Source of the DNA: Xiphophorus maculatus | Lineage: Eukaryota; Chordata; Actinopteri; Cyprinodontiformes; Poeciliidae | DNA length: 64,000 nt | Direction of reading: 5' to 3' | NCBI RefSeq assembly: GCF_002775205.1 | Contig: NC_036457.1 | Location: 2,703,001 to 2,767,000, forward strand | Part shown: one piece after another, positions 53,682 through 64,000 of the stretch | Layout of the letters: every line of letters begins with the position of its first letter | How positions within the stretch are numbered: the first letter of the stretch is position 1 | Notes under the pieces: model-generated | The model's input: the letters and a program-made list of their open reading frames with translations, nothing else | What the model was told of the DNA's origin: nothing | The model's database searches: none | Made by a program: the position numbers and the translations under genes

Positions 53682-56600
53682 CTGGGGAATTTTTGTTTTT
53701 CATTCAGTGGTTGGAAAAGCCAGAAGTTTTACTCAAGTAAGAGTAGCGATTTAAGTAAAAGTAAGAAGTACAGCATAGTAAAACATACCCTTAAAAGTAA
53801 TTTTTTAAAATAAAAAATTACTAAAGTAAACATAACTGAGTAAATGTTTCTACTTACTACCCAACCCATAGGATCTTAAAGGTTCCATCTTTATTTGTAT
53901 GTATGATTTTTTACATTTCCATGTAAATTTACTGAAAACTGCATGATGTAACTTTAATATTAAAAAAACTTTTTTTTTTTTTTTACATATTTACTAAAAG
54001 ATATTATGCTGTCATGTTGTGATAACATTATGTTGTGACAGCATAATATGAAACAGATAATCTATGAAATAGAAATCAAGCTCCTCCACTTCCTTGCTGA
54101 GCTACAATAGCGACCTGCAAAAATGCATCGCTTTCAGGCAAAAACAATCAATCAGAGCCAGGAGGAGGGTCTTAGCGCTGCTAATCAAGATCACGTAAGA
54201 GCTGTTAAATGTGCTAATGGCAGAGAAACAACTTGCCATTACAAAGAAACTATTTATCCGCCATCATCAATGACTATGCTAACTAGTGTTAGCATCCTGG
54301 CAGAATCTGCTGCATAGCAGAAATAAAGGTATAAGAATCATACACAAGCTTGATTGACAGCACTAAGACTCTCCTTGTGGCTCTCATTGGTTATTTGACA
54401 ATTTTTTTGTTTTCTGTAGTTGGCACTGGAAGAAGAGAAAGGAGCTTGATTTTTTTTTACAGATTATTACGGTCTCGACAAATATGTTAAAATCATATTA
54501 AAAAAAGTCACATACTGCAGCTTTAATTGTGAATAAAACCGTCTCAGTGCTGCCCTCCTCAGGTTGAATGGTGCTACTGCAGTTGATTTTTTTAATGTTT
54601 ACAACTCTACAGCTTCGTTAGCGTCTAAAGTTCTCCGTTTGGGTCTAAAAAAATAATCTCACAACTATGACGGAAAAAAACAAAAAAGCAAATTCAACAT
54701 CAGAAACTTACATAGTAGTTAGAGATCAGGGCATCTGTGTAATCCTGTGAGAAAATGAAAAAATATATTATTGTAAAAAAAAACAAACAAGTAATACATT
54801 GCACTTCAAAATAAAATAAAAAGTCCACAGCACTACACATAAATATGTGTATACAGATATTAACATACAAAAGCAAAGACATAAAAATTACAGGTACTTT
54901 AAGACATTTATGAAATAAAGAGAGATTGCTTAAGAATTGAAAGAAATAAAATAATTTTTTTATATGCAGGGTTGTATTTGTTTCTGAAACTGAGTCTAAA
55001 AATGGCTCAGAATGAACTAAATAATGGGTTTTTTTTTGTCTCGTTATCAAAAGTTTCCAAAAATTATATTGCTCAAATATTGAATGTGTGTGCAATATAT
55101 TTGTATGAGATAATGCCATAAAATGAATAAATAAAAACAATTAAAAGGTAAAAATAAATACAAACAATAAAGATTTTATCTCTTAACAATTGAAACCAAA
55201 CCAGAGAAAATCTTCAGCTTCACAAACAGAATCTGCATAAAAACGTTGTTCCCATTTCCTCTGGAAATAATTGATGATCGGACAGAAAACCGTTTGCATC
55301 TCTGCATGTTCCTTGTGTTAAGGTTCTGTTTCAGTATGAATATTTAATTTAATATTCAGTGTCACAGCCCAACAATCAGTGCAGACAATGATTAAGTTCA
55401 TTCATGAAACATGAAGTTCTCTCAGCCACCGAGGAACAAGTTGCTCACATCCTCGTCATGAAGGACGGAGAAAAGAAACAAACTGGAAGAAAATGTTCGG
55501 CTGCGTTGGGAAGGACTCAGTGAAACAGTTATTAAAACTCATGCTCAAATAATTCAAGATTTTTCCTTTTTAATCTGAATTCCTGTCCCTTCACATTAAT
55601 TAGGATTCCACCTGCAGAAGAGTGAGGAGTTAAAGATGGAAGGAACAGAAACAGAAAAAAAGAGCATTTTTTATTTAAATTCTATAAATTCACCAAACTG
55701 GAGTTTAACTACAGATATTCAATATTTATGGAATAAATTTATACAAAGATGAGGACTGGAATGAAGAACTAGAAAAACAGAAAAGAGGATGGAGGGATGA
55801 AGAAAAGAGTAAAGGGAGGAAAGAAAGACAATTAAATACAAGGAAGGAAGGAAGGAAGGAAGGAAGGACAGGAGGATGGATGGATGGACTTTTATCTGAA
55901 GAAATGCCTTCCTCCAGTCTTTTCCATTTCAGCTCAATCAGGTTTAATTGATAAATCTCAAAATGGCGTCTGAATGTTAAACCAGCTGGTTATTATTATT
56001 ATAAAATGGCGCTGATCTCTGGCGGTTTCTAAACGATCAGAATAAACAAAAATACAGGAAGAGGAAAAAGAAATGAAGAAACCAAAACAGACGAGATTAA
56101 AGGAAACACATTTTATAAGACATAGCGCATTAAATACGTAGAAATATAATTAATTTTGGGGTTTATTCACGTTCAACTGCTTCACCAGTTCCTTCTGCAT
56201 CAGCAGGGATGATTCACCTGATCATGATGTTAGTAACTGAAATATTTGGGTCACTAATCAGAGAGAGAACCTGGAATACGATCAAAACCACAAATCTAAG
56301 GTAAAATATGTTCAGACGTGGTTATTACGGCCTCAGTTTGACTGTGACCTTTTGACCCCACAATAAATACTAAATAAGACCATTTGATAGAACAGACAAA
56401 ACATTACAGAAGTAAAGTTTCACGTCATTCTACCTAAAGGTCACCTGAATGTATCTCGGCGTATAGAAACAACAAGCCAATGTTCCTAGTCTGTTTTTTT
56501 TCTGTTTTCAGGCTGAAACACTTTTCTAATTATGGACAAACAAGCTACTTCACCACCGGAGGTTAAAACACGTCACAATCTCCAGACGACAGAACAAAAG

Positions 56601-59600
56601 GAGACATTTTCGACCGACTTTAAAGGAGCTTGCTGCGTTCAGACCAGCCTGTGTTTGTGTGCCAAACAAAAACTCAATTTATATTCTGCAGGAGTTCAAC
56701 AGAAAACGTATTAAAACTTTAAAATGACGAATTCATCAAACTTTGTTCTGCTGTGACCCTTTTTTATGATGTCATTTAGTGAAATATTTTTTCAAATGGA
56801 AGGTAAATCTTAAATTTGAAAAAATATTTAAATGGAAAATAGATTTGAATTTTATGTAAAAAATAATATTTTACACAAAAACTGTGCAAAAACAAAATTA
56901 ATTTTTTGTGTACAAAAATTGCAATGTTTTTACATAATTTGTGTATTATTTTACAAAATTTTTATGTGTCTAAAAATTATTTTTGTTACAAAAAATTCAA
57001 ATATTTTCCATTAAAAATTTTTTTCAAATGGAACTTGATGTTTTACCCCTAACCTGTAGGGGGAGCTAAAGGGAATAATGATGAGAATAAACTAGGTGGA
57101 AAATTTACTGAAAGCTTTAGGAAATTCATGACTGAATTTAATTTTTTAAAGAACCAAAACTGAAGTTTTACTTTTAGTTTAAAATATTTTATCTAAACAT
57201 GACAGTTTCACAAATTTTGATACAGCCGAAAAACCACCTTCTCAAGGCACAAAAACCTTTTTATCAAAAAACTGATTTCTTTCAAAGTTGACGTGTCTTC
57301 ATTAAGCAAATTTAATTTTGTGATTCCAATTTCAGCAATCTTCTTGTCAATGAACAGCTAGTGACAGACTGATGCATCTTAGCTGCACAAAGGAGCATTC
57401 TAGCAGATCCTTCCTCCTCTTTTTACATTTCTTCTTCACTTGAATTATCCCACTGTGAGACAATAAAACATATTTCTATTCCTGTAGTACCTGTAGAGTT
57501 TCAGATGGCACTTTTTGAGCATTGCAGGGTCGGATGTTGGGTGAATTTGTTGAACATAAACTCGTGGGAAGACTGGCAGCTGTCTCAAATGTTTTCCATT
57601 TCTGACTGATTTGTCCCTTTGTAGATTGATGGACTTCAAATTGTTTGGAAATGATGATTGATGGGCAGAAAGGTTTGTTTTTCTAAGGCTGCGATGCTGA
57701 AGCTGATGGCAGTGTGTCCTCACCTTACTCCTGCTTTTTTGTTTTAGAGGTTGCTACCAAACCTTAACCAATTAATCAAATCGCATGATAAATTAAAATG
57801 AATTTCCATTCTGATGATTAATTTTAAAGGGAAAATTTGTTTAGAGACATCAAAATCTGTTTTCTTAATGTTTTCAGTTGTGTGGTTTCAATTTCCATTT
57901 TGAATTTGGTTTTGTTGTGTTTTATTTTGGATATTTTCGATAACTTTCAGTTTCATGGTTAATTATTCTTTAAAAAGTAAAAGTTTATTCATCTTTGTGT
58001 GACTGAAGTTGCATTTTTTGTGTGTCAGTATATTAAGTGAAAATGGTCTCAAAACAACATTATTATTGTTGCATTATTTACCTGGGCAATTTATTGTCCA
58101 ACAACATTTGTTATTGTGTCAGGCCTAGTGCTGATGATCAGTAATCAATAATTATGTACATTTGATCAGCAGCACCTTTTCAAGCAGCAATGGTGGATTT
58201 ATGGATTTTTTTGGTTTATTTAACAACATCACCCTGAAATTGTTCAAACATTTTTATTAAGTACTGATGTTAGATAAAAGATAAGAAAAAAATCACACCA
58301 AAAATTTGTGTCTTTCAAAATAAAAAGTGTCAATAAATAACAGGGCTTGACGATTTAATCAAGTTTCCTTATAATTTTCCTGTATTTACACTTAAAGGGG
58401 ACCTAAGATTCACATTTTTCACACTTTTATTCTTTCATTTGGGATTCAACTGCTTCTAAAAATAGCTGAAGTTCTTAAAAAAAAGACGAGGCAGTTTTTT
58501 TGGGACTAAATTAATGTTTTTTGTTGCCTGGAATCAATCTTCGGGAAACTGCGCCGCTACCTAGCAACCCCAGTCTGTTACCAAGCAACCCAAGTGGAGC
58601 TCTAGCAGGGTTTTACCGCTGTATTCGCTGTACAATGGCTGCTGGAGAAGAAATGTTTTGTTGTTGGCTTGTTGGTTGTGCAGGAGGCTCCACTTCTGCT
58701 TTTCAAAGATGTATGGTTGTATAATTGCAGCTATTTTCATGTGCAAGGTAAAACGCTGAGTTAGGGGGCGTGGCCAACAGCAGCTTATATGGATTTAAAG
58801 TGACAAAACGTCCTAAAACCGCTCAGAATAGGCAGATAAATCTCATTATCCAAGAACGATTTTGTGCAAAAAATTTTTTATAAGAATGTTTTGTAAGCCA
58901 TAGGAATATCGTAGGCTGTTCAAGGAAGCATAATAAAATCTTGATGTTCAATGTGCATTCAATAATTGGCTCAAAAACATAAAAAGTGTCCAGAAATGTT
59001 TGATTTTGTGAATAGCCGTTTAGTCGCCCGCTCCATCAGTTTTCCTCTCACGTCGCCAGCGTCGCCAGGCGTCGTGGTAATGAGCTCATTTGTCATTTAT
59101 TTTGTGTCCTTTCTGACATTTACCAGGTTGGCCTTTCAGGTCCAAGCCTCTCCTTTGGTAAATAATTGATGGTGATCAGAGGCACACCGGGTAAGCAAAG
59201 CGCTGATGGACGTTTGAGCAGCTGGCACAACACGACGGTTCGCTCTGACCTGGCATACAAACAAACACACACACACACACACACACACCCACACACACAC
59301 ACCCACACGCTTATATACGGAGCTATGAGTCACCCTGGCTGGTTCCACAATCCCTCCTCCTCCTTGTGTCTCTTCCTCCCTCCTAGGAAATAGTTTCCAA
59401 CATTAATGAAGGTGTTGCAGGTCTTCAACTGTTTCCACAAGGAAAAAAAATCTAACTTCCTCCTTTTGTGTCAATATTTGTAACTGCTTTTTGGTCAGTC
59501 TGTGTCGACCTGCAGAGTAATTTTAATCCTTTGCAGGTCACTTTTGCAATGGCACATCATTGGTGATTAAAACAAGTTAATTCATCGCTAACGTCTTGAT

Positions 59601-61698
59601 TAAAGGCCTCTGGCATTTGTTTGGTGTGGAGTGCTTTAGAAAGTAGTTTAATCCACTCATTTTCTGCTGTGAGACTTAATTAAAACCAATAATGTGTTCA
59701 CCCTCTTCTGAATGAGGTGGGTGACAAATGTTTAGCTTATTTGGCTGCTAGTACCTTTATGTGATTTATCTCTACTAAATTAGGCTAACAGTATTAATTG
59801 AACACTTTTCTTCAGCTAAAATGTATTTATTTTAATAATAGTTCAGATCTGTATTTGCTCACCCTCTTAAGTTTGGCGATGTTCTCCTCCGCTGTTAGTC
59901 CGTTCAGGGCTCCAGAAATACAGAGGAAAGTTCCCAGGAAGCACGGAGCAAAACACAACTGAGAACCCGAACAAATCAAATTAAAAAAAAGCAGAAGAAA
60001 GGAATCAGTGGTGCTTCTGCTAACGCTAAAGCACTAATCATCAACATTAGCTCTGGCATAATTTACATGTTCTATTGTATTTCTGTTTATATCTACTGTC
60101 AGTATTTTATTTTGTTATTTTATGTTCCTTGTTTGAAATAAAGTTATTGAAAAAAAGGGAAAACATTAGGAGAGGAAATGGAACTGCTGCGTAAACAGTC
60201 TTCAAAATAAGAGCATGAATATAAACAGGAACAAATTTTACACCTAAAACTTCAATATAGACATCAAACCTTATTCAACTAAACATTTACAAAACAGCAA
60301 AGTAAATTGGCACTTTACAATTTATCTAAAAAACTTGATTTAGGGAAAGCTAAGTTAAGCGAAAATGCCAAGCAAAAAAATTTGCTCTGCTAATTGCGCA
60401 TTAGCAAGTTAACAGATGTTTTCCCTCCACTGAAAGAAATCTTGGGAACTGAAGTGACTTTTTAAGTAATTACAGACAATAAACTTAATAGGGTGTACAT
60501 AATTTAGAGTCAATGCTAATCATTGTTTTCTCTCACCTGGTCAACAAGCATTTTCTTCATGGCGTCCGATTTAGACCCTCCAACCACGATCCTGTCCAAA
60601 ACTTTGTACCAGCTGCCGATTACTGGACCCTTTATTGTGGAAAGAAAGAAAATTCTCCTCAAACTTAAATGCAGATGTACAAAAAACCTGAACAAAAATG
60701 TATCTTTTAAAATTATTTCAGATTTATTTGGAATATTTTAACACATTTTGTGGCATATCTTGCAAATCCTGTAAAACAAATACAGTCAGTTCTGTGAAAA
60801 AAGCTTTTACCAACTTAGGAGTTTCTTTGAATTAGTTCTTAAAACAGACAAAGATAAAAGAGTAAAAGTAAACTTCAGTTTGAAAATAAGGATACATTTT
60901 TTTTAAAAAGAGTGACACCACCGACCTGGCTAAAAATTTATTAAATCATCAACCAGCTGCTACATTTCATGAAAGGTAAATTAAATTTTTTGATTACTGC
61001 CAGACATATTTAATCAAGAAATCACTGAAATAGAACTTTTCTTACAATGTTTTGTCCTCAGTTTTGTGGCAAAAAATTTCTATATTGATCTAAAAGATTT
61101 TACAACAATTGCAACAAGTTTTTGGTTTTCCACAAATATTTCCACTGATTTGCACAGATCTTAATTGAATAGCTGGATTTTTAACAAATCTTTGATGCTA
61201 CTCCAGCAAATTATGAATTCGATTTATACCTTAGAATTATGGCTGGTGTAATTTTAGACCTAACAGAGAAAAAATATAAACTGAAAAATATCTCTAAACC
61301 TCATCCCATTTAAATCTCTGCACATATTTTTAGATCAAGTGCTTGATAAATTCTGGATTTAAGACGATTACTGCAGCTCAAATAAATACTTTCGTCACAA
61401 AGACGTAAGAATCAAATATGCAGCTTTTAAAGGTAAATCGTACAGCTGTCACCGGGTTTTACTGGATAAACTACTAAGAGTCTGACAGAGAAGAAATTGC
61501 TTTTGTTGAATGTAAACATTAATAAAAGAGTCCCATCAAACCATCATAAATGACACAATAGATAAATAAGAACCACTTTTACCACAAAGAAGAATCCTAT
61601 ACTCATCATCCGGGCTGTTCGTCCCACATTGTGATGAGCTAATCCTCTCCTCTCAATCAGCTGTTGGGAGATGACATCACCCACACCCACCAGAGACC
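52890..61698 (-). CDS. mpv17: MPV17 mitochondrial inner membrane protein, 3' six coding exons (partial)
   Basis: Exons in order: 61583-61698, 60537-60629, 59863-59958, 54712-54744, 53133-53185, 52890-52959; all GT-AG and in phase. They encode about 152 residues from the first membrane segment ([20 protein letters not shown]) to the stop. Later pieces are [67 protein letters not shown] and [14 protein letters not shown]17 is a small four-helix channel-like protein of the Mpv17/PMP22 family. Its loss causes mitochondrial DNA depletion in humans and the zebrafish transparent mutant. The first coding exon (about 25 residues) is not visible up to 64000 and must lie further right. The second exon listed begins after an unusual A-rich acceptor (CACAATAAAG). 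The 5.1-kb intron before exon 54712-54744 holds repeats. Confidence 0.96.
53283..53875. mobile_element. ACTCAAGTAAGAGTA repeat, full-length copy with inverted ends
   Basis: It begins CAGAGGTGGGTAGAGTA and ends CTACTTACTACCCAACCC, so the termini are roughly inverted. ACTCAAGTAAGAGTAGC is present near both ends in the same strand sense. A (GT)n tract (53641-53682) lies inside. It is in the MPV17 intron between exons 54712-54744 and 53133-53185. Confidence 0.6.
53641..53682. repeat. (TG)n microsatellite, with two TC interruptions
   Basis: 42 bp of TG repeat broken once inside and once at the end. Confidence 0.9.
53985..54525. mobile_element. Family C repeat copy
   Basis: It shares AGAGCCAGGAGGAGGGTCTT, AGCGCTG.TAATCAA, TTGATTGACAGCACTAAGAC and GGCTCTCATTGGTTATTTG with 39395-39815. 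It ends ACATACTGCAGCTTTAA. Confidence 0.7.
54745..57750. other. MPV17 intron, part without recognised elements
   Basis: AT-rich, with a short (GGAA)n run at about 55841-55868 followed by GGATGGATGGATGG. Several Lys/Phe/Ile-rich frames in this stretch are low-complexity noise. Confidence 0.5.
57752..58135 (+). mobile_element. Family D repeat copy in the MPV17 intron
   Basis: It has AACCAATTAATCAAATCGCA, TGATAAATTAAAATGAATTT, TATTAAGTGAAAATGGTCTC and the end GTTATTGTGTCAGGCCTAG. Confidence 0.65.
58390..58960 (-). mobile_element. Family B repeat copy, inverted, in the MPV17 intron
   Basis: It starts AAAGGGGACCTAAGATTCAC and contains GTGCAGGAGGCTCCACTTCT and GATGTATGGTTGTATAATTG. It ends TTGTAAGCCATAGGAATATC, the reverse complement of the 11205 and 26035 copies. 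Confidence 0.7.
59264..59308. repeat. (CA)n microsatellite with CCC interruptions
   Basis: About 45 bp of CA broken by two ACCCACAC steps. Confidence 0.92.
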
Positions 61699-64000
61699 CT
61701 GAAGGACAAAAAAGCTGTCAGTACACTGTGCATGGTGTTATATGAATGCGATCCCCGCAGATTCGTTTTGTAGCTGCAGAGACGTTTTCAGTACGAAGCG
61801 CTTTTGTTAAACAGGAGCAGGATGAACGGAGCTCATTTATTTTGTTGAATTATGGCAGAATGCAGGCGGTGATGCTCAATGTTTAACTCAAAAATGGTCA
61901 GGTAGTTATGGCAGGTCGCAGGAAGAAAGCATTTCCAAATCTGTCTGATTTTTAATGTTCTGGCATTTAAAAAGTGTGTTTTAAAAGCTACCTCGGCTTG
62001 ATGGATATTAACAAATTTGCCTATAAAAAGTAATAATAGGAGATGTTTGGGACTCCGGGTTTAGCAAGTCAAATTTAGGACTTATTAAGACCTTTTTTAG
62101 TTGTGCGATTAATTGCTTATATGCTTCGGCATGCACACCTCCAAATTGTACATAAAGGCTGATTGCTGAGACAAAAAAAAGTTGTGATTTTTTGGTTGCG
62201 CTTCAAAACCAAAATGAATTCAAAGAAATTTAGGCAACCAGTCACCTAAACTACTGTACAAAATGGATAACTGAAGCTTATGGCGTTTTCTCCTCAACAG
62301 CATGGCTGAAACTGATCATTATTTTGCACTAATTTAGTGTAAAATATGAGAAGAAACATCTCATATTTTACACTAATTTAGATTTTCTCATGTAGGGATT
62401 TAGTAAATACAGATTTTTTAGGCAGTCAGTTTTTTGTTTATCAAACCCACAGGGCAAATCAGGAGTTAATGAAGGCTAGAGGAAACCTTCACACCTGGAT
62501 CAGAGAAACAAACAACCTTCCTGTTATCACGTGACTGCTCTTCATCCTGGAACATATGTATTCCAGATGTTTGCTCAATTTTCCACCATGCTGCTGAGCT
62601 GGAACATCACAGAGAATTAATATTTAATCACAAAGTTACAGGAAAAACAAACTAGTAATGTAGCAAAACTCTGCTTTTTGTTTAAAATCGGGACGTGATT
62701 TATCCAGTTTGACTCATTACCAACAACAAATGTCCTTTATTTGCTTCCAACATAGAGCCAATTAAAAAAAACATCAAAATTAAATAAAGGTGTAAAATTC
62801 ATCAAGGCATAAATACAAATATGAATAGTCCATTGATACTTGAATGGGATGTTTTCTTGTCTTTCCTGTTTTTAAGAGAAATTGGCTTTTGAATCTTCTT
62901 ACATTTGTATGCCACTCTTTGATCAAGTTAAAAACCCAAAATATTAGATAAAATGTTGCATTTTTTAAATTATTTTATATGAATTTAAAATAATTATTTC
63001 TTACAGTGGGATTTTTTTTTACAACTGAATAAATGTTCTTAATTTAAAGTACAGATTTTTCACATTTCTTTTATTGTTGCCGCATTTAAAGATTAACTTA
63101 CTTTAAAGATTTTGAACACCAATAAATTCTAAGCATAAAATAAAGTAGGTCAAATTGAATTAAAGTAAAATAGATACTTGAATTTAGTAGATATCAAATT
63201 CCTTAATTAAAAAATAAGGCTGCTTCAAAAAATATATTTTTATTTTTTGGGTTGCACAACCAGTAGTGAGCAATGTAGACAAATAAACATAGCTGGAGAC
63301 AAGAAAAGGTAATAAATTCATTTTAATTCTGTTTTATATTGAATATATACATACACATATATATTTGAAAAATTACAGCCATGTTCTGCTGTTGAATTGA
63401 AAATGTATTTATAGCAGTAGTAAAAGGCTGAAGGACAGCAGCATGACGGCAGCTGCTGCAGTCGATGCGCTAGAGACGAATCTAATAGCAGCTGAAAAAA
63501 GGTAACCTTTTCTTTAGGGGGAGGTTTCCTCATAGAGGAGCTCATAAAACCTTTTAAATGTGGTCAGATCAAATGTCAACGTTTGACTCACACAGTTTCC
63601 TTGCAAATAGATTCAGACTCCATCAGGTTTTTTTTTAAATATTTTGCTGCAAAATCTGATGTATTTTGGTTTTTGTTCATCAAAAATGCACACTATAGTT
63701 TTATGATGATTTTAATTTAAAAACAACAAATAATTTTCCTTCCACTCCCAAAATAAGCACCAAGAATACAAAGATCTAAAGGGCAGTGGCAAGAGCAAAT
63801 GAGGTGGATTAGCAGAGCTAGCTAACAGCTGATTATGTCATCCAGGACATTTTAGGGATAAATAAAGTTTTTTTTTTTTATTATTATTATTGAATTTGTT
63901 ACATCTAATAAAATACTATTAACATTTATTAAAGTTTGAGGTGACAAAAGAACCTTGCAGGGCCCCAATAACATGCAAATATGTTTTCACTTAACAAACC
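61699..64000. other. MPV17 intron upstream of the first visible exon; no exon found
   Basis: I searched the minus strand for an exon coding the usual N-terminus (Trp-Arg-Ser-Tyr...Tyr-Pro-Trp) and found none. The stretch has a 23-bp hairpin at 62329-62381 and A/T-rich sequence. Confidence 0.55.
62329..62381. repeat. 23-bp near-perfect hairpin, 7-nt loop
   Basis: The arms 62329-62351 and 62359-62381 (AGTGTAAAATATGAGA against TCTCATATTTTACACT and outward) match at 22 of 23 positions around an AGAAACA loop. Confidence 0.85.

Noticed and set aside
54700..55140. 146-residue minus frame
   Set aside because: Only its end ([11 protein letters not shown]) is a real MPV17 exon; the rest is intron read through.
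62329..62381. Hairpin as a microRNA precursor
   Set aside because: Stem too short and too A/T-rich for a typical precursor; kept only as a repeat.

Overview
This is vertebrate nuclear DNA, almost certainly from a ray-finned (teleost) fish. The genes are split by GT-AG introns, the DNA is AT-rich with dense short DNA transposons, and many (CA)n, (CCTT)n and (TTTA)n tracts occur. A LINE tail ending in ATGGATGG and a urotensin-I/urocortin precursor of fish type point the same way. I cannot name the species.

Three genes are readable, all on the minus strand. CAD, the trifunctional enzyme of de novo pyrimidine synthesis, fills 6354-36145 and is complete. I assembled 44 coding exons in one continuous frame (6705 nt, 2234 residues) with every key active-site motif present. 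The CRF-family neuropeptide gene (urocortin/urotensin I) lies at 49161-49902. Its open reading frame is in one exon, with a 5' UTR intron and a CRE/TATA promoter. MPV17, an inner mitochondrial membrane protein, occupies 52890-61698. Its last six coding exons are here and its first coding exon must lie beyond base 64000. CAD, UCN and MPV17 are also neighbours on human 2p23, so this is a conserved block, although human genes between CAD and UCN were not found here. A fourth gene probably starts near 2490-2690 and runs left out of the window; only its first exon and donor are visible.

Layout: 1-2690, start of an unidentified leftward gene plus a GAATTC-rich degenerate array; 2700-6350, intergenic with transposon remnants and the probable CAD 3' UTR; 6354-36145, CAD; 36146-36480, GC-rich CAD promoter with a CACGTG E-box; 36.5-49.1 kb, a gene-poor stretch with mobile-element copies, a 0.65-kb AATTAT palindrome array, a 10-bp minisatellite, a (CCTT)n tract and a long (CA)n tract; 49.1-49.9 kb, UCN; 50-52.9 kb, spacer; 52.9-61.7 kb, MPV17; 61.7-64 kb, MPV17 intron.

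No new biological system was found. The most informative signals are mobile elements that can be dated relative to each other. There are two solo LTRs with perfect 5-bp target duplications, one of them 18 bp from a CAD splice donor. A hAT-type MITE and an LTR are nested in an older element. A LINE fragment sits in a MITE that itself sits in another repeat. One MITE appears to supply the sequence just upstream of a CAD splice acceptor. CAD and MPV17 act in pyrimidine supply and mitochondrial dNTP maintenance respectively; UCN is a secreted stress peptide with no visible functional link to them.
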